A stretch of 64,000 nt of DNA from assembly GCF_018812025.1 (NCBI RefSeq), contig NC_063045.1, positions 52,272,579 to 52,336,578 of the forward strand, in the 5' to 3' direction. Positions 22,642 to 55,327 of this stretch are shown piece after piece. This stretch comes from Megalobrama amblycephala (Eukaryota > Chordata > Actinopteri > Cypriniformes > Xenocyprididae). A model generated the notes under the pieces. It made no database searches. It saw only the letters and a program-made list of their open reading frames with translations, and was not told where the DNA came from. Position 1 is the first letter of the stretch, and the number at the start of each line of letters is the position of its first letter. Made by a program: the position numbers and the translations under genes.

Positions 22642-23470
22642 TTAAAGGGTTATTAATTACTGTCATTAATTACTCATCCTCATGTCGTTCCACACCCGTA
22701 AGACTTTCATTCCCTTGGAACACAAATTAAGATTTTTTTGATGAAATCTGAGAAGTATATGACTCATCCATAGACAGCAATATAATCAACACTTTCAAGG
22801 TCCAGAAAGGTAATAAAGACATCGTTAAAACAGTCGACGTGACTGCAGTGGTTCAACCTTAAGTTTTTGAAGCGATGAGAATACTTTTTGTGCGCAAAAA
22901 CAAAACAAAAATAACGACTTTATTCAACAATCTCTTCTCTTCCCTGTCATTATCCTTATGCAGGTGCCGCAGGAAGCACAGCGAAGGCTTCTGTGTTTAT
23001 GACCGAATGCCGGCTCAGTATTGGCCAAAGCTGCATGCGTGAGCAGCACGACCCATGCGGGTGATGCTGAGGCAGGAGCCGGCCAATAATGAGTCGGCCT
23101 TCTGACGTAGAACCTTGAATGGAACGGAACTTGAACGTGAACGGAAACAACCTATGAGAATATGACAGGAGAGAAGATATTGAGTCGTTATTTTTGTTTC
23201 GTTTTTGTGCACAAAAAGTATTCTCGTTGCTTCACTTAAGGTTGAACCACTGCAGTCATGTCAACTTTTTGAACAATGTCTTTAGTACCTTTCTGGACCT
23301 TGAAAGTGTTGATTATATTGCTGTCTATGGACGAGTCATACTTCTCAGATTTCATCAAAAATATTGTAATTCGTGTTCCGAAGATGAACGAAGGTCTTAC
23401 GGGTTTGAAATGACACGAGGGTGAGTAATTAATGACAGAATTTTCATTTTTGGGTGAACTAACCCTTTAA
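22642..23470. mobile_element. TTAA-flanked palindromic element, copy 3
   Basis: It begins ttaaagggttattaat and ends ggtgaactaaccctttaa. Arms carry cgtaagactttcattc and tgaacgaaggtcttacggg. The centre shares cgaatgccggctcagtattgg and gccggccaataatgag with 17571-18367, so both belong to one subfamily. Confidence 0.8.
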
Positions 23471-23697
23471 TAGCCTATTAGGGCTGGATTTTTACCATCT
23501 TTACCATTTTTTTTTTTTTTTTATCAGTTAAAAATTGAAATGGTAGAAGTACATATACTTTACTTTAGCATTAAAATTTCATCAAAGCACATTGAGGGAC
23601 TCGTTACTCAGTTTACAAAAATAAAATATCATCTGTCTCTCAGTCACTGATATCATGGCGGCATGTAGAAGCAACATGCTTTGGAAATTCTTGGCCT

Positions 23698-23862
23698 GAA
23701 AGGGATAATTCACCCAAAAATGACAATTCCGTCATCATTTACTCACCCTCAAAAAGAAGATGTTTTGAAGAATGTTGGTAACAGTTTTGGTTACCAGTGA
23801 TTTTTAAAAAGATCCACAGAAGAAAGAAACTCATACATTTTTGGGTGAACTCTCCCTTTTTT
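23698..23862. mobile_element. Short internally deleted member of the TTCACCCAAAAATGA family
   Basis: About 165 bp between aaagggataattcacccaaa and tttttgggtgaactctccc, with mirrored arms and almost no loop sequence. Confidence 0.7.
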
Positions 23863-23999
23863 ATGCTTTAACAAAAATACAAACTTCACAATTCTACTTT
23901 TAAACCAGCCATTCCAGTTGCTTCTTTTTGGTAAATTCATTTTTAGAAATAGTTTTCAAAATGATTTTCTGTTGTAACAGTATCGCATATGTTGTTCAT

Positions 24000-25420
24000 A
24001 GAGCTTGTGTTGTATTTGACCCTGAATTGAATATTCCTCTAACACTATCTTTATACAGCAAAGTAAGATCACCTCCATTCTCACCAAAGCCATAGGCGTG
24101 TGTTCATATTCGGAACTTCTAACGATGTCACAATATCACGAACTCCGCAGCCGTGATGCCATTAGGTGGTTCTGTCCAAGATACCTGTGCTGGCCTGGAG
24201 CTTGACACGAACCACATGCGTGTTTCTAGCAATGCTGCAAACCCTTTATTCTTTCCCTCTTACGTCTATAACTGAATGACTTGTGCCATCCCTGCCGTGC
24301 CATTGCACCGTTTCCGTTTATTTATTTCTTTTTTGTTTGTTGGCAGAGGGATAGATATTGGGCGGGGGGCGGGCATAAACGTCCATCACTTAGCTTATGT
24401 GTTGTCATTCAGGCTCCCCTCATCCGCCTCCAGCCACGAATTTCACTTCTCACCCGACATCATTGTTCTCCTGTCAAAAAAAGGGGGCTTGAATGGGAAG
24501 TTAAACTGTCATGGTGCGTTTTAACTGGTCCAGAATGTACATCCAGATGTCGAATGTAAGAGGAACCCTCCTTAGAGCTTGAAACGAACAAGGAGGAGGA
24601 TCAATGAAACATTTATCCACATTAAAAGACGCCCAGACTGTCCCGAATGTTTGTATGCACGCGTTATGGAAGTTTCTGAGCGCGTCACCGGCTGCATCAT
24701 GAATCGTAAATCGATTAGATCTGCACTAGAAGCGGAAAACGTTCCCTCAAGGCCTTCGATACGGGATTGATGACCGGAGATGGATGAGTTGCAGCTCACA
24801 GGACACGGACCTCGCGACGAAGCTCCGCTCGAGATGATATATGAATAGATTCAGAAATAGCCTTCCCCTTTCACCCTCACCATCATGTACAATCTCCCTC
24901 ACGATGATCATCACCTCGTACGGGGCACAAATTATATATCAAAAGTGTAGTAACTTGCATATATTGTATACATGTACGTACGTATGTTTTGAGTGCGTGA
25001 GTGCGCGTAACATTTGGGATGTGTATGTGATGTCCGTCTCCTAAATGTGCTATTTTAATCACCACTGATAACTCAGATGGATACAGAAGTCTGTAACGCT
25101 TTTCAGTAACCCCTGGCCCCGCCTCGTTCTCACTGAAGTACGTACTTGAAAACTACTTGGAGGTGCGCAGAGTCTAACAGATGCAGCGCTGGCAGTCACA
25201 GGCTCGCGCTTATTCACCGAGTGGTAATGAGTCAAAGGACCAAAGTTTTCGGACGGTTCGTTTCAACGAAGAACATCTCACTTCGTCTTCACATAATCTT
25301 GAGCCTTGGCCCCCATGGACTGACTGTTAGACGCAGCGTTTTCCCCTGTTAGCGATAGTTTCTGCGTCAAGGGCGCGCTCTCTATCTTTCATGACGGTTA
25401 GCCCTCTCCTCACTTGCTGT
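24000..25420. other. Repeat-poor intergenic block with raised GC content
   Basis: Unlike its flanks, this block shows no MITE or palindrome, is richer in GC (for example 24355-24380 and 24640-24850) and has scattered CpGs. I see no splice-framed coding exon matching a known protein. It could be part of a long ppm1e 3'UTR, a non-coding RNA or a regulatory element. The short ORFs here are not convincing. Confidence 0.35.
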
Positions 25421-28400
25421 CACTGCTTTTTGTCCATGTACTGTTGAGTACTGCTCTTTTTCTGCTAGCAATAATGAACCTACGCAAGCCATGAGTGAAG
25501 AGAGCTCTTCAAAGGGCTTGTCTTCTCTAAAGCAAAGCTGAGGAAGGGTTTCCAGACAACTTAGAGGGGGGAAAAAACGTATCTTAAAAAAGAAACCTAT
25601 GTTACTGATGGTCATCACTGTATTCTATTAAACCTGTGTTGATGAGAAACCACTAATGTATCTAAAGAGCTTTTGTTTTTTAATGGCATGCATATCAGTT
25701 TTCATGGTCTGTGCCTGATGGTTTCATCTTCAAGATTTATAGCTGATCACTAATACAAGTTTGGTCATAGTGTTATTAATAGAGAGAAGGTGACCTGGAA
25801 GTCATGATTTAAATAGCTTCAAGGTTCAGATTTAACAACAACAAAAAGGTTTTTTTATAAGATTTTTTACTCTGAAATGCTGGTTTGTTTCCATCATACA
25901 GGTAAGTTTTGCAAATACACTCTATATTAGAAGGCATGCCGCTGAACAACAACAAAAATGCTACAAAAATTTTAAGGGTATGTTTACATGACACCAATGT
26001 ACTAAAAACGGGAAAATTGTTGGATTTTTCGAGTTCAGCCATTCAGAGATCCGCGAAAATGACTAAAAACGCTGTATTATGCATGCCATGCCAGTAGATG
26101 TCACTTTACACAAAGACGATAACAGCATCGTTTTCAGGTACTACATTTGAATTTAAATTTACTTCACGACTTTTGAAAAAGTACGTTCTATTTAGTAGGA
26201 ATGCATTTAGCATGAATGAATTTGGACGTGCTACATTTACTGTCACATGACCTACCAGCGTGGCCTCATGGGATAGTGAAGTGTCCATCGTATGTGCACT
26301 TCAGAATCTCGCCGGAAGTAGTAAGTCATCCGGGTACTTTTCGCCTACTGTTTTTCGAATACTATGAATTCGGACGTACTACTCTTGTTTGCACACAGTT
26401 TTTTGCGTAATATAGTAGAAAATTATTCGATTTTGGACGCAGCGTTGCACTTTGAAACCCGTTTTCAAAAGTTAACATTGTTATGATGAATATGCCTTTC
26501 TCCACTGATGTTCTGAAGTGTTCAAAGTGTTTCTAAGGATACTGATTTTTTATAAGCCAGCTGTTTGACTCGCGAACGGGAACATGGTTCGTAACATTAG
26601 CAACACATTATTAGCAGCTGTTGGATAATGTAGTCAAGCAAAAGACTAGTCATATTAATTACCGTCGTGTGTCCGACATTGTAAAAAGCGATTACTGCTG
26701 TGCAGCGTTTACTTCAGTAAGTTGACCGAGTGGATCTCTGAGCTCATGCGAGCTAGTGGAGGCGGGGCTAATTAGCATATTCATAGATCCGCGTATATAA
26801 AATTAAGCAAGGGTGTAGGCTACATTCAAGCTTTTTCACAGGAAAAAATGTTTAAATATGTCACTTTAGTGATCAAAGATGAGTTTTAAGAGAGAAATTA
26901 TTGACTACAGGGGGACTTTAAATATATCTTCAGGCATCATTTAAACATATATTCCCACATGCAACATGGTCACAGCGCGAGTCGCCATTTCTGACTAACA
27001 AAAAAGTGACTCTTACGGCACAGTCACATTTACTTAAGAATTTTCGCGTGCCAAATACAGTAATTTCAATAGGAATCCACATGATCGAAGATTTTTCAAG
27101 CAAGTTGGATTTCCGCATTGATCAACAGAAAGCTGCTTGATTTGAAAGTGACTTCTGTGCTGTGCTTCATACATCGCTACACTGTTGACTATTTGCTGGA
27201 ATTTCACTGCATCTTTTTGTATTTTCCTACTTTTCCATAGATTTTCAGTGTAAATACACTAGACGAACATGTTTGACTGTTGCCCTCGCATGCGAATATT
27301 GCGACACGCTGTTCTAAAAATGCGGTACTCGCCCTCAAGTTAAAATAAGTTCAACCTCTCATGACCTTACATTTTTTCTCCATTCCACTGTTGTGTGTCT
27401 TGCGTTTAAGGGATTAACCCGAAACACAAAAACGTTCTTTGTGAACGGCACCTTACAGACCAATCCAAACATTAATGAAATGTCTTTTGCTCGTGAGATT
27501 TGCTTTGAATCGACTCAGTGTATCGTTGAGTTCGCAATTGACTCTTCACAAGAGTCATTTGGTTATGTCCATGTGTTCGTGAGGCTGACTGGCAAATGAC
27601 ATATCCACTAACTTCAGATTTCCAAAACCCCTACACTTTATGCCGATAGTCAGTATTAGTCTAATAATAACATATGTTTGTGTAAATCCCTTAAGATTTA
27701 CAGTAGTTTTTACAGTCTGGGACATGTTGCAGGCTTACGTTAGGCTATGCATAAGTAGCAGCTTAACAGTTTCGATTAATTTGTGTGTGTTCTGAGATCT
27801 GAAGTACAGCAAGTCCTTTTTGCTGTCACACACAAGGCCCGGTTGTGACCCCTGAAGGCTTTCTGAGCCAGGACGTGTAATTATAGTCTCTGTCCTCCAC
27901 CTGTCAGGCCCTGGCAATAACACAAGACAATTTAATTGAACAAGCTGCCTTTTAATCAAGCTACTTGCACTTCCTGTGGCGAAAGGAGCGTGAGCCCTTG
28001 TCACACATGCAACGTTATGTCACCTGGTAATAGAGTTTGTTATTTGACATGATTTTAAATGACACTATATAATAATAAAATAGATTTATAATTATGTATA
28101 GTCCTATATATGTGCATAATACACAAAAATTCATAACCGCATGTAGCTGGTGTTTATGAGCAGTTCAGGTGTGATGGAGGCTATAGCACAGGAAGTGTCT
28201 CCCGGGCTGTGTTGTGGTGTGTATATTAAACTTTAATCGTTCTTAACTTATTTATGGCTATATTTTTAAAGCCAGTCCCTGCTGAGCTTCAGAAGAGCTT
28301 TTCCTTTTCAAACATGTAGTTTACGTAATTGTTACGAAAAATATTGTTGTATTTTTGTCTTGAGCTGTCACCGAAAGCCTAGTAAACAAGGTCAATTTTG

Positions 28401-29428
28401 GTCTAAAAAACTATTTTCAAACAAAATCAACAGTGATTTTGTGTTAAAGCATAGGCATTAAACAGGCATTTTTGCACATGTATTTTATTTTCAATCATGA
28501 CCCAGCGCATGAAAGCCAGCCAGTGCTATTGTGTCTAAAATACCTGTAACTAAAAAAAAAGATGTTTACTTGAGTTCAAATTTAAGCTGGATTTTTCCGG
28601 TTGAGTGGTCCAGATTGAAGGTGATGAATTGCACCGAGAACAGGATTTAGTGTTCCGCTCTCTGGATGAGCAGTAAATTAAAACTGTGTACTTAGTGGCC
28701 AACACTTTCCCTATAAAAAAAAAAAAAGGTCTGCCGTGTTACATAAATCCTCTGAAACGGCCTGAAGATTGGTTATCACAGCACAAAACACACACATTTA
28801 GAGGCTTAAATAACTGGGAATGTTAAAGGATGTATAGGCCAACCAGGTATGTCATTATTATCCTGATATTGACATGGATCTATTACAACATGTCTTTATA
28901 GAGACTGAAGTGAGTGTTGGCAGTCAGGTGCTGGAGGAGGGGCAGGAACGGATGCGAAGAGGACAGAACCAGAGCCAACACGCACTCATCCACATAAACA
29001 CTGCTGGGCTTATTCTCACACAGCACCGACCTGGCACTGCACATCGTACAGACTAGACAGCAGGTGCAGACGGACATGCGCACGCACACACGTGCACACA
29101 GCAGTTAATGGGTGAATCTCATAAAAACCAGATCATATTTCACCCCAAATGAAGCAAGAATTATAAAATATAGTTTACATTTTTGAAGTCTATTTTTAGA
29201 ATCATTAGGGAATATTCTAAAGAAAATTTTAATTAAGTTTAGCTTAATAAATAAACTTAATATATATATTTTTATATAAAGTGTATTTATAAATAATGTT
29301 ATAATAAAGTTATTTGTTGTGTTGCTATTAATGTATGCTGATTTAAAAACATTATACAGTAAATTAAATAAAATATTTAGTAAATCGCCTTTTAGAAAAA
29401 TTGGAATGCCATAAAACAACTCAAAAAC
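25421..29428. other. Intergenic region between convergent ppm1e and trim37
   Basis: No gene recognised. A third partial relative of the duplicated unit at 19614-20840 lies at about 26990-27180 (acagtcacattta, cagtaatttcaataggaatcc, gatttgaaagtgac). A block ending at gggggactttaa (26910-26922) looks like the right end of a TTAA-type element. The rest is AT-rich unique DNA. Confidence 0.45.
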
Positions 29429-29852
29429 TATGGAAGAGGATTAGGGCCAAGCAATAATAAAAAAATAAAACCATCTCGAGATTAAAGTTGTTAAATTTTG
29501 AGAAAAAACTCGTTAAAAAATCGTAAAATTTCAAGAAAAAAAGTCAAAATAAAATGTTGAGAATAGAGTCATTAAATTACGAGAAAAAATTTCTCGTAAT
29601 TTAACGAGTTTATTCTCAACATTTTATCTCGACTTTTTTTCTTGAAATGTAACGATTTTTTTCTCGTAATTTAACGAGTTTATTCTCAACATTTTATCTC
29701 GACTTTTTTTCTTGAAATTTAACTATTTTTTTCTCATAATTTAATGTTTATTCTCAACATTTTATCTCGACCTTTTTCTCGAAATTTAACAACTTTAATC
29801 TTGAGATGTTTTTTTTTTTATTATTATTGCTTGGCCCTAACCCTTTTCCGTA
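29429..29852. mobile_element. Foldback element with internal 70-bp tandem repeats
   Basis: Ends are tatggaagaggattagggcc and ggccctaacccttttccgta, and the arms are long mirror images. The right half holds three copies of a 70-bp unit starting at 29591, 29661 and 29731 (first bases ttctcgtaat, third copy ttctcataat). It is AT-rich and non-coding. Confidence 0.8.
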
Positions 29853-30899
29853 CTAAAACAGTCTAAACTAATTTTTTAAAATAATTAAAAAAAAATCAGC
29901 TTAATTGTCATGAAAAAAGTAACCTAAATTTAATTTAACACAAACATTTTTTTTATATTAAATTTTTTTTATTATTATATTTTATTTAATAATTCTTTTT
30001 GGGCTCAAATCCAGAACCTCAAAATCTAAAAAAAGTTTTTTGAAATCATGTCACATTTTTATGAAAATTAACAATACAAAGTTAAGTATATATATATTTT
30101 TTTAACAAAGTATATGTATAGATAATGGTATAATAAATGTATTTAATTTATGCTGATTTTTTTTTTTTTTTTTAAAGTAATACAGTAAATAATTTAAAAA
30201 AATGTAATAAATCACCTTTAAGAAAAATTGGAATGCCAGGAAATAAAATAAAATGAAAAGTCCAAATAACTTTTCTAAAAGTCTATAAAAGTTTTCTAAA
30301 AGTCTAATAAAATAAATAAAAGTCCAAAAGACCTGGAAAATAATTTTCAAAATAAATGTTTAAAAAAATCTGTCATAAATAATACAAAATGTAATTCATC
30401 ACATATTTTTAGGTCTATTTTTTAGACCTTATTCACAGCATATTTGAGTTTTAACGGGAATCAAAGCGAGGCTGTGAGGAATAGACATCTCTTCAGCGGG
30501 TTGTAGTTATTTAATGTGATTGTTCTGATGAAACTGCAAAAATATCTTTCCAAGAAATTTCAGTTGACCCAAAAAAAAAAAAAAAAAAAAAAAACTCCGG
30601 ACAACATGAGCTGTGGAAAATTATAAGTGGTCCTGTCATGGCACTGCTCTGAAAAAGGTCTATTATATCTTAAATTATGTTTTTTCATTAGATTTTATTA
30701 TATAATTCTTATTTGGGGGTGAAATTGGACATGTAATTTTATTTATTTTTTGTACACTTTAACACATTGCAATTTATGTCACAAAGAAAAATAAAGCGTA
30801 TTATAGTATCACGTCATTTATTTCTTCATGTTTTAATTTAGATAAATATACATTACATTCTGTTCATATACTCGTTTGTTTTGAGTCCCCCCCCCCCCA

Positions 30900-32261
30900 A
30901 AAAAAAACCTTTAAAAACATGCTAGAGAAAGAAAGCAGTAAACACACCACCCTCTTGCTCATATAAAACATAAAACATCAAAATAGGGACATTATTATTA
31001 CAGCACAAAGAACAGCATTAGATTTACATTGAATAGTCAAGGAACACCGATATCATCGTTTTAGACTTTGCAGAGGCTATAAACATGCTGGAGAGGAAGC
31101 AGAGGGGGAAAAAAGTAGTATTTGTATAAAGCACTGACCTGTTGTTAATTCTTAAGCCAACAATTATTAAACAGCAAAAGCAACGCATTACTCGCAGTAC
31201 ACTTTTCAACAAAACATTCAACAGACTGTACTGAGCGAAAGCTGTACATGCAAAGAGCAACACTGTGACCTCAAATTAATATAACTGCATCACTCCCCAG
31301 CTGTTGAAGATGTCATGACATCTATTCACAACATAAACGGTGCGATTTCCCAGCTGCTGCCGCCGCCACAACAGTCTGAGCTCGAACCAAACCACACGAA
31401 CACTGGAGCAGTTCTGATGCACGATACGACCTGGGGCTAGAAACAGACTTGGACCCACCTGAGACTTTGGTTTAAGTTTGTAACTGCCTTTTATTTGAAC
31501 ATCTTATAGGAGTTAACATGGGTTAAAAAAGGAAAAAAAAAAAGCAAAAATGGGAATGTAGCATTAATAAGTTCATAAGTGCTTGTAACTGAGCTGTGTA
31601 ATAACTGCTTATTTGAAATATATAAAAACACACATCCCTGTCAAATTATTTGAACTTGTATCAGCTCCATGTTCCCTTTTTGCAGACATTTAGTCAATGT
31701 AAACATGTTTTGGGTATAGAAAGCTATGCTTTGTGGACTAGACAGCTGAAGTGGGGGTATAAAAAAACCTCACTAATATCTATATCTCTCTCTCTATATA
31801 CACACACACACTGCACAAAGAATAAAGCCACATGAATCGGTAACAGAGCAGCACCTGTATTGACATTCTGACTCAATGTGCCAAAACACTTGAACCCAGT
31901 TATTAACTCAAAGAAACAAAAAGAAAAAAAAAAGTGGTGTTTGGCAACTCCCTATGATTTTATGACAATAAGCAGCATTGCAAAAGTAAAGTAATGTAGT
32001 ATATAACTGTAATATGATTATCTAGTTATGGACATTTAAATATATACACCTTCAGCTTTATAACGGAATGTTACGCATTTCACAATGCAGAGAGAGAAAA
32101 ACACACTTTTCTTTCCCATCCTGAAAGTTGTGTTTCTCTTAAATAACATATACAGTAGCACATATATTCCTGTTCTATCTGAACATAAAGTAAGTGCACA
32201 GACATAAAGAGCACATTCAGAGCCTGATGACTTCAAGACATTTCTGTAGCGCTGTGGCAGA
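30900..32261 (-). other. trim37: Probable trim37 3'UTR
   Basis: This follows the trim37 stop codon on the minus strand. It is repeat-poor compared with 29-30.8 kb and has no conserved ORF. Minus-strand AATAAA motifs lie at 31490-31495 and further left. The cleavage site cannot be chosen from sequence alone, so the left limit is a guess. Confidence 0.4.
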
Positions 32262-52485
<20,224 letters not shown>

Positions 52486-52545
52486 CTCAGCCAGTTTGAC
52501 TTCTGACAGCCAAATATATCTGACGGGAGAATCCTGGTGCTTTCA
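52486..52545 (-). other. trim37: trim37 5'UTR part of the ATG exon
   Basis: The minus-strand acceptor tacctcag precedes 60 nt of leader, then the ATG at 52485. The reading frame upstream contains stops, so the MDEQ start is the first usable one. Confidence 0.7.
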
Positions 52546-53231
52546 CTGAGGTAAAAACAGACAGCAGAGCCCATTTAGATGCTCACATTTCGTTAATGAA
52601 GACTGATGATTTAGCAATATCATGCACACAGTCTGCTAGTCTACTAAAAGACAGTCTATTTCCCCAGATTGCTATAAACATGTCTGGCAGCGCAGAGCTG
52701 ATGTGACAAGTGGCAGAAGACATTCATCTGTATGAGCTTTACTGTTTATGACCGCAGATGGCCAAAACATATAATGAAATAAACACAGAATATTGAATGA
52801 ACTGCCAAAATGCTGCAGGATACATCTGCCAACATCAACTGGAGGCCTTTATGGTCTTATAAAGCACATAGCTGTATCAAATACAAGCTTCCAGTGGTAA
52901 TGGTTGACTTTGAAAATCAAATAACTCATAAACCGTCAATATAACGACCAGTTCAACTAATAACAAACACTGTCATGCATTAAATATGCATGCAGAGACA
53001 ATATTTGAGCACATTCAGCAAGAAAATTTTTCATGTGCGAGCACAAAACTCAATGCCATTGCTGAGAGGACATGAAACGATTGATAACCTGTTCAAATAA
53101 AACATTATCGCAAACACACAATACATACTAGCAGGTGATGTAGCACAGTTTAGCATATTAGCAAGTTAGCTAGGGGGGTTGCTCAAACTCTATTCACCAT
53201 GCAGGAAAAAACTCTATTAAAATGCATTTAC

Positions 53232-53300
53232 CTTTTAATGTCGCACTCAAATCCGTCAATCCGACTGTCTACATCAAGCGCTATTAATTTAGTGTTTTAT
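53232..53300 (-). other. trim37: Predicted non-coding first exon of trim37
   Basis: A good minus-strand donor (TTAAAAG|gtaaatgc) lies at 53232. Its exon side is CpG-bearing, within a short GC-richer patch just ahead of the 5'UTR exon. The upstream limit (transcription start) is not determined. Confidence 0.5.
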
Positions 53301-53500
53301 GAACGGGTATTGTAGCATCAGACTGCTTGTTTATGGACTAGCACCGAATGGAGCGCCTATATGTCAATGTCAGTCACCATGGGAGACCGTGTCAGTCACC
53401 ATGGGAGACCGTACCCACCAATCGTATTCACTGTTGGTAGCCGATGGAATTAGCATTAACCAATTACAAACGCGTATATGGAGTGGGCGGTGCATTTAGC
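53300..53500 (-). promoter_or_regulatory. trim37: Putative trim37 promoter
   Basis: CCAAT motifs on the + strand at 53418-53422 and 53460-53464, a GC-rich stretch (gagtgggcggtgc, about 53480) and a 22-bp tandem duplication (53369-53390 and 53391-53412) lie directly upstream of the predicted first exon. There is no TATA box at a convincing distance. Confidence 0.45.
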
Positions 53501-55327
53501 GAATTGACACGCCCATTCGAAAGCGCCAACATCAAATATTTAATTCATGACTCTTCAGTTTTGCCTGTCCTGTTTTAACCGTTTTTCTAACTAAATACTG
53601 ATATGTTATTATGTCACATTTAGAAACGTATATTAAATTGATGCCCGCATATATGTTTTCTATGGTAACAGTAAAAGCTGAAACAGTTCAAACTAATAAA
53701 GTTTAGGTGTTTTTGTCAAATGCTACTAATGTTAACTCATGCAATACATGCTATATTAATGCTAAAAATAACCAAACAAAACTTAATGGTACATATTGAC
53801 TGAATAATGAGTGCAAATGTAGAGTACTTGCATAGTAAATGAAGATTTCACTTGAACTCTCCTGAGAGACGCCGGCCTACATTCTATACTGAGAACCTCT
53901 GGAGGCCTGCAGTACAGAGGAACCATCGTACGAGACTCAGGTTTGGTGGGGCCTCAGATCTGTTATGGATCTGGTGGCTCATTAAATGAGCCATTTTCAA
54001 AGTCCCCTATGAATATGTGCAAATTAAACGGTTACATTCAGGCTATACCCAATGAGACGCAATTCAACTCATTTCACAGTTAGCAGGCTGACATCTGCGC
54101 ACTATAACCTCACTTACCATGCATAAATACAGCACTGATACGGTACTCAACTTTATACACATTTCAGAGTATGCTTCAATACAAAAATATTGAAAAGGCA
54201 CATGATTTTCCAAATATTCTCAGCCATATGGCGAAAAAACTATTTCTATGCTGACCATTTCTACCATTAGATGTCAGCATTGTGCTATTCTGATATATTA
54301 TGGTGCTACAAAGTGATGAATAATGATTCACAGACAGCAAAATAACACACCTCAGGTTATATTTACATCATAAATAAACCAGTTCAGTTAAAATATCACA
54401 CACAGTCATAATTCATCATCATTACTGTAAAAGAAACCAATTATTTCCACATGAATATAGTGTTTAGCCAAGTACCTGTTTACAGTTACAGCTGGGGCAG
54501 TTTTAAAAATAAAAACTGGATCACATTTAAATTGGTTATGTGTAATGCTGACAACATCAAATGCAAAACATTATCTTGGCTGGAGAAGGACTAGTTATTT
54601 GTAAGTGTGTACAACCTGTGGCCACCATGACAGAATTTCACATTAAATTTAGGTGAGCAAATGCACAGCTTTATACCTATATTTTGATTTGTAAATGAAC
54701 AAATTCCTAATAGTGTTTATTGCTGAAATATCTGCACAACAGTATATCTGATCGATTATGTGACTAAGCATTTAAGAACCAAAATACACAAAAATTCACT
54801 TAAAATCATACATTTTTGCACGGGGTTCAACTTTAAATGTCCTAAGTATACAGTATGAGCAGCAAAATATTTTATACATCAATAAAAAGTTGAGAGAACA
54901 TCACACTAAGGCATGGGAGTGAAACACCCTACAGTGAACATGACTTATCTACATGAGAAAAGCTGATATGTGGTTTACGATCACAACATTTGCAATCATA
55001 TTAAGTGATGTATTAGCAGCTATTTGATTCAGTAATTTAAAACAGCTCATGTATTAAGGTACATCACACTACTAACAGATCTTCTAAAACCAGGTTAGAA
55101 AATCTCATTTAGTTTCACAAACTAGTCCGACAAGAATATGTTTGCGCAAAAGACGTAACGGGGGACTGTGTAAGCATTTAAAAAGCACATGGAATGGTAA
55201 CAGACCAATTATGGGGAGAAAAGGAGTGGAGATCTTGGACGAGAGCAGCCACTGCATATAAAAACACACTTTACCCGTCTTGGTATGACCATGTCTCTGG
55301 CTTATTCACACAGGAATTTATGCTATG
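53500..55327 (-). other. Interval between trim37 and rabgef1, including the rabgef1 3'UTR
   Basis: The rabgef1 stop is at 55328-55330. A minus-strand AATAAA at 54716-54721 would give a 3'UTR of about 600 nt. The remaining stretch down to the trim37 promoter has no repeat or gene that I recognise. Confidence 0.45.

Noticed and set aside
29591..29800. Regularly spaced 70-bp repeats that could suggest an array
   Set aside because: Units are contiguous with no spacers and lie in one arm of a foldback transposon in a vertebrate genome; this is not a CRISPR array.
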